A stretch of DNA of 64,000 bases. Origin: Corynebacterium callunae DSM 20147 (GTDB lineage Bacteria > Actinomycetota > Actinomycetes > Mycobacteriales > Mycobacteriaceae). Under the pieces are notes generated by a model. It worked only from the letters and a program-made list of their open reading frames with translations, ran no database searches and was not told the DNA's origin. The translations under genes and the position numbers were made by a program. Location: assembly GCF_000344785.1 (NCBI RefSeq), contig NC_020506.1, positions 2,108,001 to 2,172,000 on the forward strand. The letters are read 5' to 3'. Below, one piece after another: positions 48,664 through 59,783 of the stretch (position 1 is the first letter of the stretch; every line of letters begins with the position of its first letter).

Positions 48664-51365
48664 TAGGCCAATTCCTCCAGACGCTTATTAATACGTTCAA
48701 CTTCTTCTTGAGCGACTTGTTGACGCTCACGAATCTTATCTACCACTGCATCAGGAGCTTTGGACAAGAAAGCCTCATTGCCCAGCTTCTTTCCGGTGGT
48801 ATCCAATTCCTTTTGGGCCGCTGCGAGGTCTTTTTCCAAACGCTTGCGCTCTGCAGCCACGTCCACGGTGCCAGAAGTATCCAGCTCCACGGTCACAGTT
48901 GCAGTGCTCAAACGAATTTCCAAGCTGGCAGAGGCAGCAAAATCTGCTTCTGGAGTTTCAATACGAACCAGGGAACGCACGGACTCTTCCAGATCGCTGA
49001 GATCACAAGCTGCAAAATCCAGGCGTGCTGGAACCTTCTGAGAAGGCTTCACTCCCTGGTCAGAACGGAAACGACGAATCTCAGTAACAAGCTTTTCGAC
49101 GTCAGCAATGCGTCGCTTAGCGTCTGCATCAATCTCAACGCCGCCGTTAGTATCGGCAGCGGTTGGCCAAGTGGACACCACGATGGATTCACCATCAGTC
49201 AATGCCTGCCACAACACCTCAGTAACAAAAGGCATCGCAGGGTGCAGTAAACGCAGCAGGGTGTCTAGGACATGTCCCAAAATCTTTTGGGTGTGTGCGC
49301 CACGTTGGGTGGTGCCCTCGCGAGGGATCTGTACCTTGGCAATTTCTAGGTACCAGTCACAGAACTCATTCCACGCAAATTGGTAGAGCTCTTCATTTGC
49401 CTTAGCAAATTGGTAGTTATCCAGGTAAGCGTCGACGTCGGCGCGGACTTCTTCAAGACGGTCCACGATCCAACGGTCAGCATCGGTGAGTTCTTCACGT
49501 GGTGGCAAACCTTCGGAAACAGCGCCGTTCATCAGCGCAAACTTCGTTGCGTTGAAAAGCTTGGTGGCGAAGTTACGGGAGCTTTGTGCAGAATCCTCAC
49601 CAACTGGGAGGTCAACACCTGGGTTTGCACCACGAGCCAAGGTAAACCGCAGTGCGTCAGCACCGTAGTTTTCTACCCAGTCCATAGGGTCAATGCCATT
49701 GCCCAAGGACTTGGACATCTTGCGACCATGCTCATCGCGAACCAAGCCGTGCAGGAAGAGATCCTTGAATGGAATCTGCGGGCGACCATCGGTGCCGGTG
49801 CCCAAAATCTCTGGGGTTTCCTTGGCAGCGAAAGTGCCGAACATCATCATGCGGGCAACCCAGAAGAACAAGATGTCATAGGCAGTAACCAGCACTGAGG
49901 TTGGGTAGAACTTTGCTAGCTCAGCAGAGTTTTCTGGCCAACCCATGGTAGAAAATGGCCATAGTGCAGAGGAGAACCAGGTATCCAAAACGTCAGGATC
50001 CTGGACATAGCCTTCTGGAGCCTGCTCATCTGGACCAACGCAGACGATCTCACCATTAGGGCCGTACCAAATTGGGATGCGGTGGCCCCACCACAGCTGA
50101 CGGGAAATGGTCCAGTCATGCATATTGTCTACCCACTCAAAGAAGCGAGGCTCCAAAGACTTGGGGTGAATAGTGGTGTCGCCGGAACGAACAGCATCGC
50201 CGGACATCTTGGCTAGCTCTTCAACCTTGACAAACCACTGCAGAGACAGACGTGGCTCAATGGCTTCACCGGAACGCTCAGAGTGTCCCACGGAGTGTAC
50301 GTAGGGGCGAACTTCCTTAACAATGCGGCCCTGCGCTGCCAAAGCTTCGCGGATTTGAACGCGGGCTTCTTCGCGGGTTAGACCATCAAATTGGGTGCCG
50401 GTATCTGCGATCCTGCCGGTCTTGTCCATGATGGTTGGCATGTCCAGGTTGTGGCGCAGGCCAAGAGCATAGTCATTAGGGTCATGAGCTGGGGTGATCT
50501 TAACTGCACCAGAGCCGAACTCAGGGTCAACATAATCATCAGCCACAACCTTGAGGGAAAGGTCATCGCGGAATGGGTGTGGGAAAGTCTGTCCCACTAG
50601 GTCCTTGTAGCGCTCATCGTCTGGGTGAACAGCAATGGCGACGTCACCGAGCATGGTTTCCACGCGGGTGGTAGCCACGATCAGGTGTGGCTCATCATCG
50701 TTGAGGGAACCGTAACGGATGGAGACGAGCTCGCCTTCTACATCCTTGTAAACAACTTCAATATCAGAAACAGCGGTTTCAAGAACTGGAGACCAGTTAA
50801 CTAGCCGGTGTGCTTGATAGATGAGGCCTGCGTCGAAAAGCTTCTTAAAAATGGTTTGGACGGCGCGGGAAAGTCCCTCGTCGAGGGTGAAACGCTCGCG
50901 AGACCAGTCCACGGAATCGCCGATGGCACGCATCTGGCCACCAATTTTGCCGCCGAATTCTTCTTTCCATTCCCAGACCTTGGCAATGAACTCTTCACGA
51001 TCGTAGTCGTAACGAGTCTTGCCTTCGGTCTCCTTGAGCATTGCCTCAACCTTGGTTTGGGTTGCAATGCCGGCATGGTCCATGCCTGGAAGCCACAGCA
51101 CTTCAAAGCCCTGCATGCGCTTACGGCGAGCCATAGCATCCATGAGGGTGTGGTCCAGGGCGTGTCCCATGTGGAGCTGGCCGGTTACGTTTGGCGGCGG
51201 CAAAACAATGGAGAATCCTGGCTTATCACTGGATGGATCCGCGGTGAAATAACCCGCATCTACCCATCCTTGGTAAAGATCCGCCTCCACAGCCTTGGGG
51301 TCCCAAGACTTGGGCAGTTTGTCTGCGCGGTTTTGGCTGGTGTTCTCATTATTCTGCTCAGTCAC
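48663..51365 (-). CDS. valS: Valyl-tRNA synthetase
   Basis: A 900-aa class I enzyme. The HIGH-type motif is [20 protein letters not shown] is [14 protein letters not shown], an editing domain lies between, and a C-terminal coiled coil ends the protein. I start at GTG 51365, because TAAGAT lies exactly 7 nt upstream with no Shine-Dalgarno; the open frame to 51392 would run through the promoter. No T-box is present. A 10-bp inverted repeat overlaps the -10 box. It is first in valS-folC-DUF4233. Confidence 0.97.
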   Translation of the reverse strand: MTEQNNENTSQNRADKLPKSWDPKAVEADLYQGWVDAGYFTADPSSDKPGFSIVLPPPNVTGQLHMGHALDHTLMDAMARRKRMQGFEVLWLPGMDHAGIATQTKVEAMLKETEGKTRYDYDREEFIAKVWEWKEEFGGKIGGQMRAIGDSVDWSRERFTLDEGLSRAVQTIFKKLFDAGLIYQAHRLVNWSPVLETAVSDIEVVYKDVEGELVSIRYGSLNDDEPHLIVATTRVETMLGDVAIAVHPDDERYKDLVGQTFPHPFRDDLSLKVVADDYVDPEFGSGAVKITPAHDPNDYALGLRHNLDMPTIMDKTGRIADTGTQFDGLTREEARVQIREALAAQGRIVKEVRPYVHSVGHSERSGEAIEPRLSLQWFVKVEELAKMSGDAVRSGDTTIHPKSLEPRFFEWVDNMHDWTISRQLWWGHRIPIWYGPNGEIVCVGPDEQAPEGYVQDPDVLDTWFSSALWPFSTMGWPENSAELAKFYPTSVLVTAYDILFFWVARMMMFGTFAAKETPEILGTGTDGRPQIPFKDLFLHGLVRDEHGRKMSKSLGNGIDPMDWVENYGADALRFTLARGANPGVDLPVGEDSAQSSRNFATKLFNATKFALMNGAVSEGLPPREELTDADRWIVDRLEEVRADVDAYLDNYQFAKANEELYQFAWNEFCDWYLEIAKVQIPREGTTQRGAHTQKILGHVLDTLLRLLHPAMPFVTEVLWQALTDGESIVVSTWPTAADTNGGVEIDADAKRRIADVEKLVTEIRRFRSDQGVKPSQKVPARLDFAACDLSDLEESVRSLVRIETPEADFAASASLEIRLSTATVTVELDTSGTVDVAAERKRLEKDLAAAQKELDTTGKKLGNEAFLSKAPDAVVDKIRERQQVAQEEVERINKRLEELA

Positions 51366-51372
51366 GCAGACC

Positions 51373-51399
51373 ATCTTAGCCCCTGTGTCCACATATCAA
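51373..51399 (-). promoter_or_regulatory. valS promoter (leaderless)
   Basis: On the minus strand: -35 TTGATA (51394-51399), 15-bp spacer, -10 TAAGAT (51373-51378), 7 nt before GTG 51365. Confidence 0.55.
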
Positions 51400-51433
51400 G
51401 TACACGGTCTCTGATCTCTGGCCCAGGGGCTAA
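51376..51433. promoter_or_regulatory. 10-bp inverted repeat around the valS promoter
   Basis: TTAGCCCCTG (51376-51385) and CAGGGGCTAA (51424-51433) are perfect reverse complements, 38 bp apart. One arm overlaps the valS -10 box; the other follows the stop of the peptide-binding protein gene. It has no T run, so an operator or a long hairpin are both possible. Confidence 0.55.
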
Positions 51434-51441
51434 AAACTTAA

Positions 51442-53019
51442 CTACTCTTTGGTAATTGCCCAGTAGACTGGAATAGCTTTCCAGTTGACTGAAACATTAT
51501 CTACAGCCTCGGAATAGCCTCCGACAACATTCGGGTACCACAACGGAATAGCTGGTAGATCACTTAAGAGCAATTCTTGAGCTTGTGCATAGGCGACAAA
51601 AGTTTCTTCTTTGGTCGAAGCGGCAGCTGCATTAGCTATTAAGGCATCAAACTCAGGATTGCTGTACTTGGAGTCATTTGAGGCCACACCCGAGGTGTAG
51701 TTGGGCCCTAAGAAATTGCCGATGCTTGGGTAGTCAGCAAACCATGCCGTTCGATAAGCCCCGTCAAGACCGGTGGTCCGATATGCATCTCGGAAGGACT
51801 TGAAATCTGGGAAAGGATTGCCAACTGCGGCAACACCGAGTTCATTACTAATGCTGTTGGCAACGGCATCCACCCAATCGCGATTTGGAACGTCAGCATT
51901 ATAGCTAATTTGCAATTCCCCTTCGAAGGGCTCAATTGCTTCTGCCTTATCCCAAAGTTCACGAGCCTTTTCTGGCTGGAAGGTCAACACATCATTTCCC
52001 GCAAGTTCGGCATTCCAGCCTTCTAGAACTGGAGAGGTGAAATCAACGGCTGGGGTGTAGGTTCCGTTGAAGATTTCTTGGGAGATCTCTTCACGGTTGA
52101 TGGCCATGGAGATTGCTTTTCGACGGAGTGTTCCTGCTTCACCTTCAAAGTTTGGTGACTCCATTCGAATCGACAGCTCCAAATAGGATGCTGCTGGCTG
52201 ATTGACGGAGCGTCCACCCAACTCTTCCTCATAGGTGGTGTAGGCAGATGGTGGAATCAAATCCAGCACATCGAGGTTTCCCGCCAAAAGATCAGAATAT
52301 GCCGCATCGTTTTGGGCATAGAAAACATACTTCAATCCATCATTTTGAGCTTTACGAGGACCCTCATAATTTTCATTGGCAACGATACGCAATTCCATAT
52401 TGTGGTCCCATTGCTCCAGCTTGTAGGGACCACTGGAAATAGGATTTTCACCAAAGGCATCGATGTCCTCCCGAGCTGAAGCTGGCATAGGTGCGAAACC
52501 GTAATAACCAATGCGCTGCGTGAATTCGGAATCCGGTTGGCCCAGTTCAATGGTGAAAGTGCGATCATCGAGAACTTTAAGACCTTCTAGCGTTTCTACG
52601 CCTTCTGCATAACCCTTAATTGGAGAAAAGAAGGAAGTATTTAGCAGTCCATTGGCCACGACGAAGTTCCAGGTATCAACAAAATCAGAAGCTGTAATGG
52701 CTGAACCGTCACTGAATTTGATGCCTTCGCGCAAAGTCACCTTGTAAGTGGTCTCATTATCCTGGGTGATGGTTTCTGCCAGATCGTTCTGTGCCACACC
52801 AGTTTCATCAAAGTAAACCAAGCCGGAGTAGAGCATATCCACCACTCGCCCGCCACCATTTTCATTGGTATCACCGGGGATTAGTCCGCGCTGTGGTTCA
52901 GTTCCATTTACGGATACATAATTGATTTCGGTACTGGGATCGGAGCTGGCACATGAAACCAGCCCGCCTGACAATGCTAAAGCAGTAATAACTGCCATTA
53001 CCTTTTGGGTCCTTCGCAT
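51442..53019 (-). CDS. Peptide ABC transporter substrate-binding lipoprotein
   Basis: A 525-aa extracytoplasmic solute-binding protein (family 5, DppA/OppA). The signal peptide ends in a lipobox LVSC with the lipidated Cys at 23. Family blocks include RVVDMLYSGLVYFDETG and ITASDFVDTWNFVV near the N-terminus. It captures oligopeptides. No permease or ATPase gene is adjacent; the ABC genes at the start of the window are 50 kb away, so it may share a transporter or be an orphan. AGGAG lies before the ATG at 53019. Confidence 0.92.
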   Translation of the reverse strand: MRRTQKVMAVITALALSGGLVSCASSDPSTEINYVSVNGTEPQRGLIPGDTNENGGGRVVDMLYSGLVYFDETGVAQNDLAETITQDNETTYKVTLREGIKFSDGSAITASDFVDTWNFVVANGLLNTSFFSPIKGYAEGVETLEGLKVLDDRTFTIELGQPDSEFTQRIGYYGFAPMPASAREDIDAFGENPISSGPYKLEQWDHNMELRIVANENYEGPRKAQNDGLKYVFYAQNDAAYSDLLAGNLDVLDLIPPSAYTTYEEELGGRSVNQPAASYLELSIRMESPNFEGEAGTLRRKAISMAINREEISQEIFNGTYTPAVDFTSPVLEGWNAELAGNDVLTFQPEKARELWDKAEAIEPFEGELQISYNADVPNRDWVDAVANSISNELGVAAVGNPFPDFKSFRDAYRTTGLDGAYRTAWFADYPSIGNFLGPNYTSGVASNDSKYSNPEFDALIANAAAASTKEETFVAYAQAQELLLSDLPAIPLWYPNVVGGYSEAVDNVSVNWKAIPVYWAITKE

Positions 53020-53217
53020 CTATTTCTCCTTTGGTCCGCCGCTGTTTGCAGCATTAAATCCAGGTCTTAAGCAGGTAACTGATTTGTAACCTTAATAACT
53101 TTCCAATCATATCGTGTGGGAACTCACACTTTTTGAAATTCGGGAATATTTTTAAACCCCTGGGACACCCCACATTCTTTCCCTGCGCTATAAAAAAATC
53201 CTGCTAGGGTCAAATGC

Positions 53218-54672
53218 ATGCGATTTGGAATCGACGTCGGAACGACGCGCACTATTGTGGCAGTTGTCGACCGCGGAAACTATCCAATTGTCAACGTCGA
53301 AGATGCACTAGGTGATGCTCATGAATTCATCCCCTCTGTTGCAGCTCTTGATGGGGCAGAAATCAAGGCTGGCTGGGACGCCGTGACGCTGGGTACCGAC
53401 CATCCCACCTTCACCCGTTCTTTTAAAAGGATCATGTCCGAGCCTTCGATAACCAGCCAGACCCGAGTGCAGCTTGGTGAGCACAGTCGCAGCCTTGGCG
53501 AAGTCTTAAGAGCACATGCCGATACTGTGGTGGCAGCAATTAAGAGCTATCAAGCTCAAAGTAGTGACACCTCGGAGATCGAAGCGGTGCTCGGTGTACC
53601 AGCTAATGCGCACAGTGCCCAGCGTCTCCTCACCCTCTCGGCGTTTAGCGAAGCAGGTATTAAGGTCTTGGGTCTCATTAATGAGCCCAGCGCTGCCGCT
53701 TTTGAATACACCCACCGCCATGCCAATACGCTTAATTCCAAGCGTCAATCAATTGTCGTTTATGACCTCGGTGGCGGTACCTTCGATGCCAGCCTCATCC
53801 GTATCGACGGCACCAGCCACGAGGTGATTTCCTCGCTGGGTATTTCCCGCCTGGGCGGCGATGATTTTGATGAGGCGCTGGCCAAGTGCGCCCTCAAGGC
53901 CGCCGGGCGCGAGAACGACGCCTTCGGCTCCCGGGCTAAAACCAAGCTTTTCGACGAAGCCCGCACTGCCAAGGAAGCCCTGGTCCCACAATCCAGAAGA
54001 TTGGTTTTGGATCTTGGTGATCAAGATGTGCGCATCCCCGTGGCTGATTTTTATCAGGAAATCACTCCGCTGATTGAACAGTCTTTGTCAATCATGGATC
54101 CGCTCATTGGCACTGAAGATCTTAAAGACTCTGATATCGCAGGCATTTATTTGGTGGGCGGTGCCTCTGCCCTTCCACTAGTGCCTCGTATGCTGCGCGA
54201 ACGCTTTGGACGTCGAGTCCACCGCTCACCTTATCCTTCCGGTTCTACAGCTGTGGGTCTTGCCATTGCTGCCGATCCATCCTCTGGATTCCACCTTAAA
54301 GATCGCGTGGCGCGGGGCATTGGCGTTTTCCGTGAATTTGATTCTGGCCGAGCAGTTAGCTTTGATCCGCTTATTGCTCCCGATGCTGATCGTTCCACGG
54401 TAGCCAAGCGAAATTATCGAGCTGCGCACAATGTGGGCTGGTTCCGTTTTGTGGAATACTCAACCGTTCACGCCGATGGCAGCCCTGGCGATATTTCATT
54501 GCTCAGCGAGGTGAAGATTCCTTTTGATGCCTCCATTTCAGATGTGGATAACACTCCAATTCAGAAATTTGCAGGTCCAGAAGTAGAAGAAACCATCACC
54601 GTAAACGATGATGGCGTAGCTTCAATTCAAATTAAGGTACTAGGCGGAGTAACCGTCGAGCACACTATCTAG
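53218..54672 (+). CDS. Hsp70-like ATPase, short form
   Basis: A 484-aa actin-fold protein of the Hsp70 family. Phosphate 1 is GIDVGTTRTIVAV at the N-terminus, the phosphate 2 region is YDLGGGTFDASLI (about 182) and the adenosine motif is YLVGGASALPLVPRML. The rest, about 100 residues, is beta-rich and much shorter than the DnaK substrate-binding domain, and lacks the EEVD/lid region. A dedicated role is likely, not general folding. It has no obvious DnaJ or GrpE neighbour. The stop shares CTAG with that of the convergent LOG gene. Confidence 0.85.
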   Translation: MRFGIDVGTTRTIVAVVDRGNYPIVNVEDALGDAHEFIPSVAALDGAEIKAGWDAVTLGTDHPTFTRSFKRIMSEPSITSQTRVQLGEHSRSLGEVLRAHADTVVAAIKSYQAQSSDTSEIEAVLGVPANAHSAQRLLTLSAFSEAGIKVLGLINEPSAAAFEYTHRHANTLNSKRQSIVVYDLGGGTFDASLIRIDGTSHEVISSLGISRLGGDDFDEALAKCALKAAGRENDAFGSRAKTKLFDEARTAKEALVPQSRRLVLDLGDQDVRIPVADFYQEITPLIEQSLSIMDPLIGTEDLKDSDIAGIYLVGGASALPLVPRMLRERFGRRVHRSPYPSGSTAVGLAIAADPSSGFHLKDRVARGIGVFREFDSGRAVSFDPLIAPDADRSTVAKRNYRAAHNVGWFRFVEYSTVHADGSPGDISLLSEVKIPFDASISDVDNTPIQKFAGPEVEETITVNDDGVASIQIKVLGGVTVEHTI

Positions 54673-55256
54673 TTCCACTTGGGAGCTGGTGGATTCCAGG
54701 CTCGCATGGCATTAAGCAGGTCATGTGGGTCTGATTCCACAATGAGGGATTCAAAGAAATCTCGCTTAATAAACCCACGCTGGGTCATTTGCTCAAGCAT
54801 TTCCAATAGCGGTTGCCAAAAGCCATCCACATCATAAAGAGCGACAGGCTTTTGATGGAATCCCAGCTGCTGCCAGGTCCAGATCTCAAAAAGTTCCTCC
54901 AAGGTACCGGCACCACCGGGCATGGCAATAAAGCCATCTCCGAGTTCAGACATCCGTGCTTTGCGGCTGTGCATATCGGGCACAACTTCCAAACGAGTTA
55001 GTCCACTGTGGCCTAGTTCTTTTTCCATAAGGGATTCTGGGATGACACCTAAAACCTCGCCGCCCTCGGCGAGGAAAGCATCAGCCACAACTCCCATGAG
55101 TCCAACTTTGCCGCCGCCATAAACCAGACCGATGTCTTGAGCTACGGCTGCGGTGGCCAAACTCTGGGCAGCCAGGGAATAAACTGCAGTGCTGCCAAGA
55201 GCTGAGCCAGTAAAGACGGTTACATGATTAAGGATGCGGGGTTCGTCGAAAAGCAC
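54669..55256 (-). CDS. LOG-family protein (cytokinin-nucleotide phosphoribohydrolase type)
   Basis: A 195-aa Rossmann-fold enzyme. The motifs GLVYGGGKVGLMGVVAD, MHSRKARM and PGGAGTLEELFEIW are those of LOG/TIGR00730 proteins, which release ribose-5-phosphate from N6-modified AMP or from AMP. The start is GTG 55256, 9 nt after the mdh stop; no better site is visible. It is the second gene of an mdh-LOG operon. A GCTTTTCGACG copy spans the first codons (LFDE). Confidence 0.92.
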   Translation of the reverse strand: MLFDEPRILNHVTVFTGSALGSTAVYSLAAQSLATAAVAQDIGLVYGGGKVGLMGVVADAFLAEGGEVLGVIPESLMEKELGHSGLTRLEVVPDMHSRKARMSELGDGFIAMPGGAGTLEELFEIWTWQQLGFHQKPVALYDVDGFWQPLLEMLEQMTQRGFIKRDFFESLIVESDPHDLLNAMRAWNPPAPKWN

Positions 55257-55265
55257 CCTTAAAGT

Positions 55266-56240
<975 letters not shown>

Positions 56241-56259
56241 CTATCCTCAATCTTTCTCT

Positions 56260-56277
56260 TAAAACCTTATGGTTTTA
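56260..56277. promoter_or_regulatory. 18-bp dyad upstream of mdh
   Basis: TAAAACC and GGTTTTA separated by TTAT, perfectly symmetrical. It lies in the mdh leader or promoter: an operator or mRNA hairpin. Confidence 0.55.
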
Positions 56278-56550
56278 GCGATTCTGATGCGATCTCTGCC
56301 GACTTAGATTTCCCACGTCTGCTCGACCACTAAAGCCCATGCTATAGGTGCACTGAGTTTCATACCACCGAATTGAAGGTCTGCTGGCTCACTTAGAATC
56401 GAATTTGCTCCAACCCGCTCTTACCCCCGTAGCGCCCAATTATGTACCCCTTATGAGGGAAATTTCTTCGCAGATTCACTTTATAGTGCGAGAAACGAGC
56501 ATTTTGGAAAGAAATCGGGCACCATTTGTTATTGTGGATTGGGTTTTATT

Positions 56551-56600
56551 GAATGGTATGACCTAAAATTCCTTTTTCATACATATAGCTTCTACCATTC
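56551..56600. promoter_or_regulatory. Putative autoregulatory half-sites of the TetR gene
   Basis: GAATGGTA (56551-56558) and TACCATTC (56593-56600) are exact reverse complements 34 bp apart, directly upstream of the regulator gene. Confidence 0.4.
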
Positions 56601-56627
56601 GTTACCTGAAAGGATTTTTGATCGATC

Positions 56628-57401
56628 ATGCCATCCCTAGATCGTGATGCTGAAAACCCGCGTTTCGACGGTAACGACCTTACCGACTCCGAAACCACTG
56701 CAACGCCAGACAAGGTAATTGCTACTGCACTTGAGTTCTTCGCCGAAGAAGGCTTCACCGAAACCAAGCTCGAGAAGATCGCCAAGGCATCGGGTATGTC
56801 CAAACGCATGATTCACTATCACTTTGGCGACAAAATGGGTCTGTATACCAAGACCGTATCCTATGCACTGCAGCTGATTCGCCCCGATGCAGAGTCAATG
56901 CAGCTTGATTCTGCCGTCCCGGTCGAAGGCGTACGCAAAACGGTCGAGGCTGTTTATACCTGCATCACCAAACACCCAGAAGCAGTCCGCTTGCTGCTGA
57001 TGGAAAACCTCCACAACTACGGCGGAGTCGAAGCAGCCAAGGCGCTTACCGATAAGTCCAATGTTTTGCTCAATCTGGATAAACTGCTCATGCTCGGCCA
57101 AGATGCCGGCGCTTTCCGCCCTGGCATTTCCGCCGAAGACGTTCTAGTACTGATCAGCTCTTTGGCTTATTTCCGTATCTCAAACAAGTCAACCATGCAT
57201 AACTTGTATGATTTGGACCTATCTTCAGAGATCAATACCGCTGGAATGCAGCGCATTGTAGTTGATACCGTGCTTGCTTTCCTGACGTCAAACCTGCCAA
57301 ATTCCGGCGCGTCCAGCTACCTCGTTGTCGGTGGTCAAAACACGGAACCCGAAAAGAACGACGCAGTTTATACCTTTAACACCGACGTATTTGAGGATTA
57401 A
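56628..57401 (+). CDS. TetR-family transcriptional regulator
   Basis: A 257-aa repressor-type protein. The N-terminal helix-turn-helix (about 29-75) reads KVIATALEFFAEEGFTETKL and SGMSKRMIHYHFGDK. The ligand-binding part is helical, and the last 35 residues are polar and probably flexible. AAAGG lies 13 nt upstream of the ATG. In C. glutamicum the vanillate genes follow the equivalent gene, as I remember; here the next gene is the AEC transporter gene, so the target is unknown. Confidence 0.9.
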   Translation: MPSLDRDAENPRFDGNDLTDSETTATPDKVIATALEFFAEEGFTETKLEKIAKASGMSKRMIHYHFGDKMGLYTKTVSYALQLIRPDAESMQLDSAVPVEGVRKTVEAVYTCITKHPEAVRLLLMENLHNYGGVEAAKALTDKSNVLLNLDKLLMLGQDAGAFRPGISAEDVLVLISSLAYFRISNKSTMHNLYDLDLSSEINTAGMQRIVVDTVLAFLTSNLPNSGASSYLVVGGQNTEPEKNDAVYTFNTDVFED

Positions 57402-57404
57402 AGC

Positions 57405-57415
57405 GCTTTTCGACG
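57405..57415 (+). repeat. Dispersed motif GCTTTTCGACG, intergenic copy
   Basis: Exact copy 3 nt after the TetR stop, in the context AAAGCGCTTTTCGACGC that also follows the permease gene at 37363. It fills most of the 21 bp before the convergent AEC gene's stop. Confidence 0.7.
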
Positions 57416-57422
57416 CAACCCC

Positions 57423-58355
57423 CTAGCGTCCGAAAATCGCAGCAATCCCCAACATGGCAAACAATGCCAAAAAGGTAGTTAAAAACACCGTATCGCGAGC
57501 GAGAATTTCTCCTTTGCGATACGTTGCTGCATAGTTGTACACATTCTGCGCAGTTGGCAAAGCCGCCAAAATTACAGCTGCATAAAGCAGATCTCCCTCA
57601 AGCCCAAAAGCCTTGGCAATGAGCCACGCGATGGCGGGCATTCCCACAATCTTGATTGCAGTAGCTGTAATAACTCCGGCACGATCAGGTATCGAGGAAA
57701 GCACATTGGTGGATGGCAAGGAAGCACCAAAGCTCATCAGGATCAGTGGGATCGAGGCACCTCCCAAAATAGTGGCTGGTTCCATCACTGCTGTTGGAAT
57801 TTTTATTCCACTCAAACACACAATTAATCCCGCAATGGAGGCCAACACAATGGGACTTAATAGTGAGCCTCTAATGGCTGCCCAAACTTTGGCGCCTCTT
57901 GAGCCAGCACCATCTCCGGAAGTTAAAGCAGCCAGAATCAAAGGCGCAAAAATAACCATTTGCATCACCAAAACTGGTGCCACATATGCTCCGGTTCCCA
58001 GCACATAGATGGAAACCGGCAGTCCAATATTATTGGAATTTACATAAGCCGAGGCAGCTGCACCTGTAGCAGTTGTCGCTACATCTTTTTTAAAGAAGAT
58101 GGCAGAAATTATGCAATATAGTGCCGCGGTGGCAGCAGTGGCCAAGAAGGTCACCACAATTACCGGGGAGAGCAGCTCTGCGGGATCCGATTTTGCAACC
58201 ACGGTAAAAAGCAGTGCTGGTGTTGCTGCATAAAAGGCAATGCGGTTGAGCACTAACCGTTGGCGGTCATCGGCAATTACACCGGTCTTGGCCAGAATCA
58301 GGCCAATGGCAATGACGCTGAGAATAATGGCAAAGCCGGTTATGATGCCCGCCAT
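57423..58355 (-). CDS. AEC-family (auxin efflux carrier-like) transporter
   Basis: A 310-aa inner-membrane protein with about ten hydrophobic segments in two five-helix halves. The half-breaking motifs ASAYVNSNNIGLPVSIYVLG and ALPTAQNVYNYA are typical. Members move malate, malonate or other organic anions. The ATG follows the clpX stop with no gap, so it is a downstream member of that operon. Substrate unknown. Confidence 0.9.
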   Translation of the reverse strand: MAGIITGFAIILSVIAIGLILAKTGVIADDRQRLVLNRIAFYAATPALLFTVVAKSDPAELLSPVIVVTFLATAATAALYCIISAIFFKKDVATTATGAAASAYVNSNNIGLPVSIYVLGTGAYVAPVLVMQMVIFAPLILAALTSGDGAGSRGAKVWAAIRGSLLSPIVLASIAGLIVCLSGIKIPTAVMEPATILGGASIPLILMSFGASLPSTNVLSSIPDRAGVITATAIKIVGMPAIAWLIAKAFGLEGDLLYAAVILAALPTAQNVYNYAATYRKGEILARDTVFLTTFLALFAMLGIAAIFGR

Positions 58356-59639
58356 TTAGGCGGTTTTTTCTTCAGCTACCGATTCCAGCATCTCAGGCTC
58401 AGCTTCGCCACGAGCCACCGCGCCGGTGATAATAACCTCTGCCACATCATCACGATCAGGCAGGTCATACATAATCGGAACCAAAATTTCTTCCATGATG
58501 GCGCGCAGACCGCGAGCACCTGTCTTGCGTTCCAGAGCCTGATCAGCAATAGCTTCCAACGCATCGTCACTGAAGGTCAGCAGCGCATTATCCATCTCAA
58601 AGAGACGCTGATACTGCTTTACCAAGGAGTTGCGTGGTTCAGTAAGTACCTTGACCAAGGACTTTTGATCCAGGTTGGATACGGTGGCAACAACAGGCAG
58701 ACGGCCAATGAATTCTGGAATCAACCCAAATTTCACCAGGTCCTCAGGGCGCACATCCTTGAAGATGTCAACAATATTGGCTTCTTCCTTCTTGGAATGA
58801 ACCTCAACACCAAAGCCCAGGCTCTTCTTGCCATTGCGGTCTGCAATAACCTTTTCCAGACCAGAGAAGGCACCAGCAACAATAAAGAGAATGTTGGTGG
58901 TATCTAACTGAATGAAATCCTGGTTGGGGTGCTTGCGGCCACCTTGTGGTGGAATAGCGGCGACAGTGCCTTCCAAAATTTTCAGCAGGGCTTGCTGCAC
59001 ACCTTCGCCGGAGACATCGCGGGTAATGGATGGATTTTCCGACTTGCGGGAGATCTTATCTACCTCATCGATGTAGATAATGCCACGCTGTGCACGTTCC
59101 ACATCAAAATCGGCAGCCTGCAGAAGCTTAAGCAAAATATTTTCTACGTCTTCGCCAACATAACCAGCCTCGGTAAGGGAGGTGGCATCAGCAATTGCAA
59201 ATGGCACATCAAGCAGCTTAGCCAGGGTTTGCGCTAGGTAGGTCTTACCCGATCCGGTAGGTCCGAGCATAAGGATATTGGACTTAACCAACTCTGCCTC
59301 ATCCTCGTCCTTGCGCCGACGTCCACCAATTTGTTCGCTGGCACGCAAACGCTTGTAGTGGTTGTACACAGCCACCGACAAAATGCGCTTAGCCTGGTCC
59401 TGGCCAATCACGTACTTGTCGAGGAAAGCAGAGATTTGTGAAGGCTTAGGCAGCTCACTGCGCTCTTCATCGTGGCCTTGAGCCTGACCGAGCTCCTCTT
59501 CAATGATCTCATTGCATAGCTCAATGCACTCATCGCAGATATATACTGCTCCGCCCGCGATGAGCTTTTTCACCTGCTTCTGGCTTTTGCCACAAAATGA
59601 GCATTTGAGCAGATCGGCGCTTTCCTGCATACGTGCCAT
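58356..59639 (-). CDS. clpX: ATP-dependent Clp protease ATP-binding subunit ClpX
   Basis: A 427-aa AAA+ unfoldase for ClpP. The zinc-binding N-domain has CSFCGK and CDECIELC, Walker A is GPTGSGKT, the pore loop is GYVGEDVE and Walker B is [10 protein letters not shown]. The ATG at 59639 ([11 protein letters not shown]) matches the family; codons to 59663 are not needed. clpP genes are not in this window. Confidence 0.97.
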   Translation of the reverse strand: MARMQESADLLKCSFCGKSQKQVKKLIAGGAVYICDECIELCNEIIEEELGQAQGHDEERSELPKPSQISAFLDKYVIGQDQAKRILSVAVYNHYKRLRASEQIGGRRRKDEDEAELVKSNILMLGPTGSGKTYLAQTLAKLLDVPFAIADATSLTEAGYVGEDVENILLKLLQAADFDVERAQRGIIYIDEVDKISRKSENPSITRDVSGEGVQQALLKILEGTVAAIPPQGGRKHPNQDFIQLDTTNILFIVAGAFSGLEKVIADRNGKKSLGFGVEVHSKKEEANIVDIFKDVRPEDLVKFGLIPEFIGRLPVVATVSNLDQKSLVKVLTEPRNSLVKQYQRLFEMDNALLTFSDDALEAIADQALERKTGARGLRAIMEEILVPIMYDLPDRDDVAEVIITGAVARGEAEPEMLESVAEEKTA

Positions 59640-59770
59640 AAGAGTCTTCAGACCCGCTTCCACAATTGAAAAGTTTTATTACTTACAACTCTAACCAACA
59701 TTATTGGCAAGGGGTTGTTCTATCCTAGCGCTTATTTATTGCTCCACGCAGTTTGTGCAGTGCATTAACG

Positions 59771-59776
59771 TAGCAT
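59771..59776 (+). promoter_or_regulatory. -10 box of the SGNH hydrolase gene
   Basis: TAGCAT ends 7 nt before the ATG at 59784, without a Shine-Dalgarno. Confidence 0.45.
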
Positions 59777-59783
59777 CTAATTC

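Noticed and set aside
51366-51441. T-box or long leader for valS
   Set aside because: The -10 box lies 7 nt before the start, and no specifier or antiterminator structure is visible; only a simple inverted repeat.
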